Source: DASTCZ01 sp035308165 (GTDB lineage: Bacteria; Acidobacteriota; Terriglobia; Acidiferrales; UBA7541). From it: a stretch of DNA of 64,000 nt. Under the pieces are notes generated by a model. The model was not told the DNA's origin. It saw only the letters and a list, made by a program, of their open reading frames with translations, and made no database searches. Position 1 is the stretch's first letter. Every line of letters begins with the position of its first letter. The DNA lies in assembly GCA_035308165.1 (NCBI GenBank), contig DATGHC010000021.1, positions 1 to 64,000 on the forward strand, given 5' to 3'. The translations under genes were made by a program, and so were the position numbers. This document shows, piece after piece, positions 26,446 to 34,327 of the stretch.

Positions 26446-27318
26446 ATGTCCGACTCCCCGCCTGTTTCGTTCCGCCGCATCGCCATTCTGGGCACGGGAT
26501 TGATTGGAGGATCCTTCGGTGTGGCGGTGCGACGCTGCATTACGGATGCACGCATCGTGGGGTTCGACCGCGGTCCAGCGCTGGAACGAGCGCAGGCCCG
26601 CGGAGCGATTGATGAAGGCGCAAGAGATTTGGCGGGCGCTGTGCGTGGGGCCGATCTGGTTTACATCGCTTTACCTATTTCCTCCGCCATCGAGATGCTT
26701 CCCGAAATCGCGCGCCACGCCGAAGCGCAGGCGCTGGTCACCGACGCGTGCAGTACGAAATGCGTGGTGTGCCGCGTCGCAGGACAGCATTTCCAAGGTA
26801 GCGCGAAATTTCTTGGGGGGCATCCCATGGCTGGCAAAGAGACTGAGGGTATTGCCGCTGCGGATGGCGAACTTTTTCGAGGAGCAAATTACGCGCTTAT
26901 TGGTGACGAAGAGGCACAAGAGGAGCCGCGCGTGGCGGCGTTCGTCTCTCTAATCAGGAAAATGGGGGCACACCCAATCTGGATGGACGCGGAAACGCAC
27001 GACTGGGCCGCAGCGATTATTTCCCATCTGCCGCAAATGGCCGCGATCGCCCTTGCCGAAGTCATCGCCGCGGAAACGGATGAATCCGGCTTGCCCGTTT
27101 CACTCGCGGGCAGTGGTGTGCGGGATGCTCTCCGTCTCGCGGGTAGTCCCTACGCTATGTGGCGCGATATTGCCGTCACCAACTCCGACAATCTTTCCCG
27201 TGCGTTGGATCGCCTCTCGCAAGCCATTGATCAGATCCGGACTCACCTCAGATCGCGTGAGCTGGAAGAGTCATTCGCTGAAGCAAATCGTGTTTGCAAA
27301 TCCCTGCGGCCTAAATAA
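26446..27318 (+). CDS. tyrA: Prephenate dehydrogenase
   Basis: The 290-residue NAD(P)-dependent enzyme takes prephenate to 4-hydroxyphenylpyruvate. The Rossmann start is IAILGTGLIGGSFGVAVRR; further family signatures are DLVYIALPISSAIEMLPEI, VTDACSTK, GGHPMAGKETEGI (substrate-binding His region) and HDWAAAIISHLPQMAAIALA. There is no fused chorismate mutase or ACT domain, which fits the separate AroQ gene two cistrons upstream. It starts 3 bp after the DAHP synthase stop and is the last gene of the operon; a hairpin begins 1 bp after its stop codon. Confidence 0.95.
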   Translation: MSDSPPVSFRRIAILGTGLIGGSFGVAVRRCITDARIVGFDRGPALERAQARGAIDEGARDLAGAVRGADLVYIALPISSAIEMLPEIARHAEAQALVTDACSTKCVVCRVAGQHFQGSAKFLGGHPMAGKETEGIAAADGELFRGANYALIGDEEAQEEPRVAAFVSLIRKMGAHPIWMDAETHDWAAAIISHLPQMAAIALAEVIAAETDESGLPVSLAGSGVRDALRLAGSPYAMWRDIAVTNSDNLSRALDRLSQAIDQIRTHLRSRELEESFAEANRVCKSLRPK

Positions 27319-27319
27319 T

Positions 27320-27350
27320 CAAATGGCCCCGCGTGTTGCGAGGCCATTTG
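27320..27350. terminator. Hairpin between convergent genes, probable terminator of the aromatic operon
   Basis: CAAATGGCC (27320-27328) pairs perfectly with GGCCATTTG (27342-27350), with a further CGC/GCG pair inside the loop. It begins right after the tyrA stop at 27318 and lies 34 bp from the end of the opposing gene at 27385. T-runs on either side are weak (ATTATTT leftward), so termination in both directions is inferred rather than certain. Confidence 0.6.
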
Positions 27351-27384
27351 AAATCCGCATTTTGAAAAAACTTGGCGCAGGGTT

Positions 27385-29322
27385 TTAGTGGCCTCGACCG
27401 CCGCCACCGCCACCACCGCCTCCAACTCCTCCACCGCCGCCGCCGCCTCCAACTCCTCCTCCGCCGCCACCGCCACCACTGTGACCGCCGCCACCGACAC
27501 TGCCACCACCAGAGCTGCCAGCGCTGTGGCCGCCGCTGGAACCTCCTCCACTGCTCGAGCCGCTACCGCGCGAGCCGCCACCGGAATTTCCTGCCGACGA
27601 ATGGCCGCCCGAGTAACCCCCGCCGGAACCGGACACACCGCTATACCCGCTTCTTACGGTGCCATGGGTGCTGACGCTGCCCACCACTTCGGTCTTGGGA
27701 GACCCAACAACCGGACCCCCGTGATTCCCATGATTCATGCTTCCAACTAAAGTGGTGGTACCCGGTTTTGTCCCGGAGCCGGGGTTTACTGTCCTGACGA
27801 AATTATGGGAGCTGTAGTCGTATTTGATCACGGGCGCGGGAGTATTCCTGGCGGTTAGCGTGACGCCGCCTACCGAGATTACCGGCTTCACGCTGGGCAT
27901 TAATTCTGACCGCAACTGTGCGGTAATCACCGGCCGACCCACGGGAGGAAGATGCGGCGATTTATCGCCGTTGAGTCCCGCGGGTTGTTTATTGAGGACG
28001 GTGTATTTTTGCCCCGGATTGAAGGGCACCCGCTGCACGGGCATGCCGGGCTTGTGCATCCAGATTCCGTACTTCAAATTGATGGGCGTCTTACCCTTCT
28101 GATCGAGAGGATGTCTGGGAACCCAGCAGTTGCCGGTGCCACATTTCACCGGAATGACCGGAGGGTGATGGTGCTTTCTTCCAACCACAAAGGTGCAGCG
28201 CGCATTCTGGGGATATGGGTAAATCCAATACCCTGAATTACACAAACCCCAGTCCCAGGGAGAGGATTCAACTGTTTCCTGGACAACCGTCTCTTTGCCG
28301 GTGAGGGGGTCTATTACGGTTTCGGTTCGCAGAGACGACCCGAAGCAATCGCCAAGAGGTTCGTAACTCACTCGAGGATTCAGATAGGTGCGCTTTCGAG
28401 GAGGAGCGATTTGAACCTGTTGGGCACTCGTTTGAGTCTGCTGCAAACCCGCGGGATTCGATTGTTGCGACACAGGAATGGATTGGACGGAACGGGACAA
28501 GCCGTTGGGCTCCCAGCACTTCCCGTAAGGCGAGCAATCGAAGAATGTCCCAGTTCGATAAAGATCCGTAATTCCGGGGACAAATGAGGTGAGCCCGGAG
28601 GCTTTGAGAGCCGCAGCCGTATCCATCTCTCTGGTTTGGACGCGCTGACTTACCCAAGTATCCCAGTCGGCAGGCCCTGTGGAGGGCTGAGGGCCTCCCA
28701 ATTGAATGATCTCCCCTTGATCGGTGGAGATAGTCTTGCCTTTGTCGAGGTGAATCGTCTTCAACGCGCCCCGTAGGACATCGTCACCTTTGTCGTTTTG
28801 AGGAGTGACAGAGGTCGCGTCCATGTAACTGTCCACCCTGAGGAAGGATTTCTTCGGGAAGGTCAGTTCGTCGGTGGTGGTTTCCACGGTGAACTTTTCT
28901 TTTGGCGCGGGATCCACGGAAAAAGTCGCCGTGCCGGTGATCAGCCTTACCTGAGTGGTGGGCACATAGTTCTTGGAGGACAGCTTCTCAAAAAGGAGGA
29001 CAGAATTTTCGGCGAGATAGGCTGTTGAGCCATTTTCAAATTCGATTTCCGCGCGTCCATCGCCGGTGGCCAAGCTATAGTCCTGCAGGATGGGAGTGTT
29101 TGTCACCGCCTGCTCCCATCCACCGCTGAGGTCGGGGTGCTTGTCACGACCGGGCGCTATGCGGACATCGCCCTGCACATAGCTCAAGCGAACAATTTGA
29201 GGCTGCGATCGTGACTCATCGTCCTGGGCGGACGCCGGGTGAGCATTGAACACGGTGAACAACAAGATGCAAGACCCGGGTATAAGAAGCGAGCTAAGGA
29301 ACCTGCTAGAAGACTGAATCAT
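27385..29322 (-). CDS. Secreted FecR-domain protein with Gly-rich C-terminal tail
   Basis: The 645-residue protein has a signal peptide (about 1-32, cleavage likely after AHPASAQ). A FecR-like beta domain follows (about 42-165: LSYVQGDVRIAPG, AEIEFENGSTAYLAENSVLL, TQVRLITGTATFSVDP). The middle region is long, Pro- and Gln-rich, and holds paired Cys and a His patch (VVGRKHHHPPVIPV). The last 75 or so residues are almost only Gly with Ser, His and Val. Here FecR is not attached to an anti-sigma membrane protein; soluble FecR-fold proteins of this sort are known as envelope proteins in many phyla. GGGAGGGC precedes the ATG. It is convergent with tyrA. The function of the tail is unknown; cell-surface or matrix contact is a guess. 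Confidence 0.75.
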   Translation of the reverse strand: MIQSSSRFLSSLLIPGSCILLFTVFNAHPASAQDDESRSQPQIVRLSYVQGDVRIAPGRDKHPDLSGGWEQAVTNTPILQDYSLATGDGRAEIEFENGSTAYLAENSVLLFEKLSSKNYVPTTQVRLITGTATFSVDPAPKEKFTVETTTDELTFPKKSFLRVDSYMDATSVTPQNDKGDDVLRGALKTIHLDKGKTISTDQGEIIQLGGPQPSTGPADWDTWVSQRVQTREMDTAAALKASGLTSFVPGITDLYRTGTFFDCSPYGKCWEPNGLSRSVQSIPVSQQSNPAGLQQTQTSAQQVQIAPPRKRTYLNPRVSYEPLGDCFGSSLRTETVIDPLTGKETVVQETVESSPWDWGLCNSGYWIYPYPQNARCTFVVGRKHHHPPVIPVKCGTGNCWVPRHPLDQKGKTPINLKYGIWMHKPGMPVQRVPFNPGQKYTVLNKQPAGLNGDKSPHLPPVGRPVITAQLRSELMPSVKPVISVGGVTLTARNTPAPVIKYDYSSHNFVRTVNPGSGTKPGTTTLVGSMNHGNHGGPVVGSPKTEVVGSVSTHGTVRSGYSGVSGSGGGYSGGHSSAGNSGGGSRGSGSSSGGGSSGGHSAGSSGGGSVGGGGHSGGGGGGGGVGGGGGGGGVGGGGGGGGGRGH

Positions 29323-29354
29323 GGCTGCCCTCCCACTGGGAAGTAGGGGCCCTA

Positions 29355-29360
29355 ATTGTA
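29355..29360 (-). promoter_or_regulatory. Candidate -10 box for the FecR-domain gene
   Basis: TACAAT on the minus strand lies 33 bp upstream of the ATG at 29322, leaving a leader of about 25 nt that contains the ribosome site. No good -35 hexamer is visible at 16-18 bp. Confidence 0.3.
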
Positions 29361-29482
29361 GGATGCGTACGGTGAAGTTACGTTACATTTAGTTTATGAG
29401 TCAAGGCGTTTCTGACACGGGACCCGGCCGGCCAATTTCAGTTTGCGGTGCAATCGCACTTTCGGAGTAAACTACCGTTCCC

Positions 29483-30106
29483 ATGCATTGGATTGAAGCG
29501 CATCCGGCAGTGTTGCAGGCGTTGAGCAGCCTGGTTATCGCCTTCATGACCGTTGTGCTGATCGCGGTTACGTGTGTGTACGCGCGGGCGAATTGGAAGA
29601 CCATGCGGCTGATGGAAGCGGACATCCGTTTTCGCACCGAGCCGATTCCGAGAGTGACGCTTCGACCGGCTCCTGCGGATTCGGCGATGCAAACTGCGAT
29701 GGGGAAGGCGATGTCGCTTAAAGTTTGCATTACCACGTCGAATGCGCCACTGGTCATCAAGGAATGTCTGCTGTCCGTGTCTTTCCAATCCGGAGCGCAC
29801 AAGGATTTTCATTCGCCGATGGGCGGGATGGTTCGCATTCCCGTGGGGGAAGAATACGAATTGGATACGGAAATTGTGGCCCAGGAGCCGATTGACCATT
29901 GGAGCGTGAACCTCGATTACTGGGACCTGACCGGAAGAATCGAGTACCGAGTCTGGTTCGGGCCGAATGGAGCGACTTTTTCGTACGGGCCCAAGGGATA
30001 CAGTTCGCTGCGCAACGCGTTTCTGTATCGCTGGCACCGGTTCCGAGGGCGGGATCCAATCGTTGTTGGACATGGAGAAGTACACGCAACGGCGCGACAC
30101 CAGTAA
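29483..30106 (+). CDS. Uncharacterised membrane-anchored protein
   Basis: This 207-residue protein belongs to no family I recognise. One hydrophobic segment near the N-terminus (about 12-36, VLQALSSLVIAFMTVVLIAV) is followed by a basic/amphipathic stretch (YARANWKTMRLMEADIRFR). The remaining 150 residues are soluble and predicted mostly beta (SLKVCITTSNAPLVIKECLL, YWDLTGRIEYRVWFG), so a single-pass protein with a cytoplasmic or periplasmic beta domain fits. The arrangement (short outer tail, TM, helix, beta domain) resembles small hypothetical proteins common in environmental genomes. It is 24 bp upstream of the Old Yellow Enzyme gene on the same strand and may share its transcript. No strong ribosome site; GGAG lies 17 nt upstream. 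Confidence 0.6.
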   Translation: MHWIEAHPAVLQALSSLVIAFMTVVLIAVTCVYARANWKTMRLMEADIRFRTEPIPRVTLRPAPADSAMQTAMGKAMSLKVCITTSNAPLVIKECLLSVSFQSGAHKDFHSPMGGMVRIPVGEEYELDTEIVAQEPIDHWSVNLDYWDLTGRIEYRVWFGPNGATFSYGPKGYSSLRNAFLYRWHRFRGRDPIVVGHGEVHATARHQ

Positions 30107-30130
30107 ACTCCGGGAAACTTTTGATCGATC

Positions 30131-31216
30131 ATGTCACCCGCTCCAGTTCATTTGTTCTCGCCTTTGACGATACGCGAAATAACTTTTCGCAACCGCATTG
30201 TGGTTTCGCCCATGTGCCAATATTCCTGCGAGGACGGACTGGCCACGGATTGGCACCTAGTGCACCTGGGCTCTCGCGCGGTGGGAGGCGCCGCACTGGT
30301 TTTTGCCGAAGCGACGGCAGTGACCGCCGATGGACGGATCAGCCCGGCGGATCTGGGGATTTGGAAGGATGAACACGTTGCGCCGCTGGCACGCGCGGCG
30401 CGGTTCATAAAATCGCAAGGAGCGGTTGCCGGGATTCAGCTGGCGCATGCGGGAAGGAAGGCCAGCACGGCTGCGCCGTGGCTGGGCGGCAAACCGCTGG
30501 GCGTGGAGCAGGGCGGATGGAGTCCGATTTATGCGCCGAGCGAAATTGCGTTCAATGAAGGTTACCAAACGCCGGCCGGGCTCTCCATCGCTGAGATTGG
30601 CGGGATCGTTGAGGCGTATGTGCAGGCCGCGAAACGCGCGCTGACGGCGGGCTTTGAGGTGATCGAAATTCACAGCGCGCACGGATATTTGGGGAATGAA
30701 TTTCTTTCGCCGCTCTCGAACCGGCGCACCGATGAGTATGGCCGCAGCTTTGAGAATCGCACGCGGTTCACACGCGAAGTGGCGGAGGCGGTTCGCCGCG
30801 TTTGGCCGGTGCGGTTGCCATTGTTCCTGCGAATTTCGGCAAGCGACTGGGCGGAGGGGGGCTGGACCATCGAGGATTCGGTGGCGCTGGCGAAAATGGT
30901 GCGTCCGCTGGGTGTGGACTTGATAGATTGCTCCGGCGGCGGGCTGGTGCCCTACGCGAAAATCCCTGTAGGGCCGGGATACCAGGTGCCGTTTGCCGAA
31001 GCGGTAAGGCGGCAAGCGAACATTGCGTCTGGAGCCGTGGGGATGATCACCGATCCGATGCAGGCGGACCAGATTATTCGGAACGGGCAGGCCGATTTTG
31101 TAATTATGGCCAGGGAATTTCTGCGCGACCCGTACTGGCCGCTGCACGCGGCCGCAGCGGTGCATCAGGAAATCGCCTGGCCGAAACAATACGAGCGGGC
31201 CAAGCCCACGAAGTAG
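30131..31216 (+). CDS. NADH:flavin oxidoreductase, Old Yellow Enzyme (YqjM/NamA type)
   Basis: The 361-residue FMN TIM-barrel ene-reductase matches the thermophilic-like OYE class. VVSPMCQYSCEDG contains the class-defining Cys29 and Tyr31 near the flavin, GIQLAHAGRKAS is the FMN-binding turn, and IEIHSAHGYLGNEFLSP supplies the His-x-x-His pair that binds the carbonyl oxygen of the substrate. SNRRTDEYGRSFENR is a strong family marker. VIMAREFLRDPYWPLHAA near the end binds the FMN phosphate. Such enzymes reduce activated C=C bonds with NADPH; the physiological substrate is usually unknown and is here. It follows the uncharacterised membrane protein by 24 bp. Confidence 0.94.
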   Translation: MSPAPVHLFSPLTIREITFRNRIVVSPMCQYSCEDGLATDWHLVHLGSRAVGGAALVFAEATAVTADGRISPADLGIWKDEHVAPLARAARFIKSQGAVAGIQLAHAGRKASTAAPWLGGKPLGVEQGGWSPIYAPSEIAFNEGYQTPAGLSIAEIGGIVEAYVQAAKRALTAGFEVIEIHSAHGYLGNEFLSPLSNRRTDEYGRSFENRTRFTREVAEAVRRVWPVRLPLFLRISASDWAEGGWTIEDSVALAKMVRPLGVDLIDCSGGGLVPYAKIPVGPGYQVPFAEAVRRQANIASGAVGMITDPMQADQIIRNGQADFVIMAREFLRDPYWPLHAAAAVHQEIAWPKQYERAKPTK

Positions 31217-31363
31217 TTCATTCAAACGAAGGCGGTGCGGGTTTGCGAAGACTCAGCGGGATTTACGCAGGGTTTCGGGAGTTGATTGCGGACTGCGAGT
31301 GGATACCAGGTCAAGGCGAGGTCTACTGACACTTCTTCTCCACTTATAAACATAACATCAGAG

Positions 31364-31369
31364 TACAAT
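31364..31369 (+). promoter_or_regulatory. Candidate -10 box for the beta-lactamase-fold gene
   Basis: TACAAT in a locally AT-rich stretch (TTATAAACATAACATC just upstream), 62 bp before the ATG at 31431. The -35 region is a poor match. The gap from the preceding stop is 214 bp, so an independent promoter here is reasonable. Confidence 0.35.
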
Positions 31370-31430
31370 CCGCGTCAATACAATTTTTTTCCTGCCCGCC
31401 TAAATCCAATTCCAAAGATGCAGGAAGAGT

Positions 31431-32954
31431 ATGGCCCCTTCCAATAACTTCGAGCGGGCATTACACTCACGCCCTATGCGAAAACCGGCTTTGATTGTGA
31501 TTGCAGTGTTGAACGGCATGTTGGGCGGCGCGTGCGCGGCGCAAACCCCCGCTCCGGATTTGGATGCCATCGCGAAAAAAGTCATCGCGCAGGAACATGT
31601 TGTTGGAGCCTCAGTGCTGGTGGTGCGCGGCGACCGGGTCCTTCTGCACAAAGGATACGGCTATGCAGACCTGGGCCTGGAAGCTCCCACGAAAGACGAG
31701 ACGGTTTATCACATCGTTGGGCCCATGCTGCCCTTCACCGGAATTGCGGTGATGCAGCTTGTGGAGCGCGGAAAACTTTCGCTGGACGACGATATATCCA
31801 AATACGTCCCGGAATTCCCCATGCAAGGGCATCGTGTGAGCATCCGGCAATTGCTGAATCACACTTCGGGAATTGTGGACTATCACTACCTGGGTGACCC
31901 CATTGAGGCCACCAGCCGGCAACCCAAGGCGCTCGACGAAGTGATGGCGCTCTACGCGGGGAAGGATTGGGTGAATGAACCGGGCAAGAAATGGGATTGG
32001 TCTATCTCGGGATTCAACCTGCTGGCGATTGTTGTGGAGCGGATTTCCGGACAAAGTTTTCGTGAATACATGCAGGAGAATATTTTCGCGCCCGCGGGAG
32101 TGAAATCCACCAGCTACTGCGATGATTTTTCGCTGGTCAAGGGTTTGTCACATGCCTATCGAAGATTCGGCGACAGCTTTGTCATGGCGAATGAAAATGA
32201 CATGGCCTACAACTACGATCTGCGTTTTTGCAGCACTGTGGGCGATTTGAATCTGTTGTGGCGCGCCATCCTGGAAAAAAAACTCATTCGCCCGGAAACT
32301 TTTAAGCAGATGACCACTGCGGAGGGCGCCGGCATGCAGATGAGTCCCCAGGATCCCAGGGCGCAGTACGGCTTCGCGGTCACGATCAATCATGAGGAGG
32401 AGCACCGGCGCATCGGGCAGCACGGCTCGCTCTACGGCTATAGCGGCAGCCTTTACGATTTCCCCAATGACCAACTGACGATCGCGGTGCTCACCAACAC
32501 GGAAGGGCAAAATGCATATGCCATCACGCGTGCGTTGGCGCGCGCGGTTTTGGGATTGCAGGAGCTTCCCGCGCCTGCGCCAAATCCTGAAAAAATTATT
32601 TCTGACTTATCTACATCCGCGGAAGAGCGCGCCCACCTTGCGGGGACTTTTCTTTTGAAGCTGGACCGCTTGTCGCCCAACCTGCACGATTCCTTCGCGC
32701 AGTATCGCCGCACTTATCGAGTGTTCGATGAAAACGGGCGCTTGATGATCGAAGCGCTGGGGGGAGATCCTGAGCGGCTCCTTAAACAGCATGATGGAAG
32801 CTTTGCGATGCGGTCGACGCCCGGCAATCACATCACCTTTGTGATGCAAGACGGGCGCGCCACTGGAATCAAGATGCAGGGATTCGGCGTGCCCCTTTCA
32901 GGCGACCGGGTGGGTGATGGCGACCCGAATACTTTTCACCGCCACCTCAATTAA
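31431..32954 (+). CDS. Beta-lactamase/PBP-fold (class C-like) exported protein, catalytic motifs missing
   Basis: The 507-residue protein follows the beta-lactamase-related serine hydrolase pattern closely (MQLVERGKLSLDDDISKYVP, VSIRQLLNHTSGI, YGFAVTI, LTIAVLTN). The catalytic SxxK motif, however, is GPML at residues 97-100 (HIVGPMLPFTG, where the family has IGS-x-x-K-x-FT), and the YxN motif is WSI at 190-192. HGS remains at 331-333. The enzyme as read therefore lacks both the nucleophile Ser and the general base Lys/Tyr. Signal peptide: hydrophobic core about 19-35, ending GGACAAQ. AGGAAGAG precedes the ATG at 31431; a second ATG at 31476 is possible but has no site. The C-terminal part (about 385-507) is a lipocalin-like beta extension seen in several family members. 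No frameshift is evident. Confidence 0.85.
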   Translation: MAPSNNFERALHSRPMRKPALIVIAVLNGMLGGACAAQTPAPDLDAIAKKVIAQEHVVGASVLVVRGDRVLLHKGYGYADLGLEAPTKDETVYHIVGPMLPFTGIAVMQLVERGKLSLDDDISKYVPEFPMQGHRVSIRQLLNHTSGIVDYHYLGDPIEATSRQPKALDEVMALYAGKDWVNEPGKKWDWSISGFNLLAIVVERISGQSFREYMQENIFAPAGVKSTSYCDDFSLVKGLSHAYRRFGDSFVMANENDMAYNYDLRFCSTVGDLNLLWRAILEKKLIRPETFKQMTTAEGAGMQMSPQDPRAQYGFAVTINHEEEHRRIGQHGSLYGYSGSLYDFPNDQLTIAVLTNTEGQNAYAITRALARAVLGLQELPAPAPNPEKIISDLSTSAEERAHLAGTFLLKLDRLSPNLHDSFAQYRRTYRVFDENGRLMIEALGGDPERLLKQHDGSFAMRSTPGNHITFVMQDGRATGIKMQGFGVPLSGDRVGDGDPNTFHRHLN

Positions 32955-33001
32955 CCGTAACCATCCTTTGGAAGAACGAGAAGCACGCCGTCCGCAAAAG
33001 G

Positions 33002-33056
33002 GAAGCGCGTTCCCCGAACTCCGAAAACTTTCATCGGAATACAGAGAACGCGCTTC
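33002..33056. repeat. 11-bp perfect inverted repeat between convergent genes
   Basis: GAAGCGCGTTC (33002-33012) and GAACGCGCTTC (33046-33056) are exact reverse complements 33 bp apart, placed between the stop at 32954 and the opposing stop at 33091. No adjacent T-run is visible, so whether it terminates transcription in either direction is open. Confidence 0.45.
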
Positions 33057-33090
33057 GCATTGCGTTGATGCCGGTTAAGCAGCGATCCGC

Positions 33091-34194
33091 TCAGCCTCTT
33101 CCTTCGCCTTTACCTTTGGGCGGTGGATTGCCCTTGCCTTTGTTCGATGGAGGTGGAGGTGGCGGCGTGTTCTTGTGTTGAACCGCAGGCTGATTACGTG
33201 GCCTTGGCGGCGGAGCGCTGTTCCCTGTATTGTGGGTAGGCGGAGTCTTGCTGGTGTTCCCATTATTTCCGCCACCTAATGATTTCCCATTCGCTGGGAC
33301 ATTGGAATTGCGCGCGTTGGGCGGCCGAGTACCGCCATTTCCTCCTCCCGCGCCTTTGTTAGTGTTTGCCACGCCATTAGTGGAGGTGGAGCCGCCTTTG
33401 TTTCCTCCGGCGCCGTTTGCGCCACCTTTATTGGCGATCGCAGCGTTATTCGCCGGGGCGTTCCTTGATTTCACCACGCCATTTCCGGACATGACTCCGG
33501 GCCGCGGGCTCGCCGCAACTGTGGGCTGGCCATGATTGGCGGAATAATACTGCGCCTTGTTGGTGCTGGCCGTTTGCTGATGCTGCGTTTGTTCGCTGGT
33601 GGCCGCCACGTGATTCTCATGCTCGGCGTTACGCTCCTCGGAGGTGGGCTGAGCATTCGTCCCACCCGTGCCGCCGTTGAAGCTGGTGCGGTTCACGGTG
33701 GTGTTATTGTTGATGACGGTCTTGTTGTAGGTGTTGTGAATCACGGTAACATTTACGTTGTTGACCGAGCGGTTGTAGGCGAATACACCGCCGCGCCATT
33801 CCCCACCGAAGTATCCAGTTCCAACGTACCCAAAGCCGTAGTTAATCCCGCCGTAGAATCCAATGTGTGGGCCCCAATAACCCGCGTGCCACAAGTAAAG
33901 TCCTCCACCCCAGCCCCAATAGCCTGGCGTCCAGAGGACTCCAACCATCGGCGGACGAACCCAAGTGCCCGGAACCCAATAGTAGCCGTCATCACCGTAA
34001 GCCCAGTAGCCGGGCGTCCAGAGGTATCCATCGCCCGGGCAAATGGGCTGAGCATAAACCGGCAAAGCGGGCGGGCCGATGCGAACAGATACACCGACAC
34101 CGACGGCAATTTGCGCGGGGGAAGCGGGTGGAATTGCTATCACCGCAACCGCAAGGACCAGGAACAGAATGTAACGAATGCTTCTCATTTTCAT
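33091..34194 (-). CDS. Exported YXWGXW-repeat protein with Asn/Gly-rich tail
   Basis: The roughly 367-residue protein has a signal peptide (IRYILFLVLAVAVIAIPPAS). A block of aromatic repeats follows (about 55-140: LWTPGYWAYGDDGYYWVPG, LWTPGYWGWGGGLYLWHAGY, GGINYGFGYVGTGYF); these are the YXWGXW-type repeats found in small envelope proteins of Proteobacteria and Acidobacteriota. The second half is low-complexity: Asn-rich (NVNVTVIHNTYNKTVINN), then Asn/Gly/Ala-rich, ending in a Pro run and a Lys/Gly tail (KGKGNPPPKGKGEGRG). GTG 34197, ATG 34194 and ATG 34188 are alternative starts behind GGAGAGG; 34188 has the best spacing. The role is unknown. A disordered, basic, surface-exposed protein is likely. 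It lies 130 bp downstream of the LuxR-type gene. Confidence 0.75.
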   Translation of the reverse strand: MKMRSIRYILFLVLAVAVIAIPPASPAQIAVGVGVSVRIGPPALPVYAQPICPGDGYLWTPGYWAYGDDGYYWVPGTWVRPPMVGVLWTPGYWGWGGGLYLWHAGYWGPHIGFYGGINYGFGYVGTGYFGGEWRGGVFAYNRSVNNVNVTVIHNTYNKTVINNNTTVNRTSFNGGTGGTNAQPTSEERNAEHENHVAATSEQTQHQQTASTNKAQYYSANHGQPTVAASPRPGVMSGNGVVKSRNAPANNAAIANKGGANGAGGNKGGSTSTNGVANTNKGAGGGNGGTRPPNARNSNVPANGKSLGGGNNGNTSKTPPTHNTGNSAPPPRPRNQPAVQHKNTPPPPPPSNKGKGNPPPKGKGEGRG

Positions 34195-34327
34195 CACCTC
34201 TCCGAAATGTCAGGTGCCTGAGCCGGGGTGAAATTCGTCTGCAAGAATACTCCTTTTAGCAAACCCTTTTCACAAGAGAAAGTCGCGCGGCTTGAATTGA
34301 TAAACGGCAGGAACGGCAACCTGTGTC

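Noticed and set aside
27385..27630. Short tandem repeats considered as a CRISPR or VNTR
   Set aside because: The repeats are irregular Gly codons inside an open reading frame, without spacers of constant length.
27388..27750. Plus-strand Ala/Thr/Ser-rich frame over the poly-glycine region
   Set aside because: It is the antisense of the GGN-repeat coding region; the composition is explained by that repeat.
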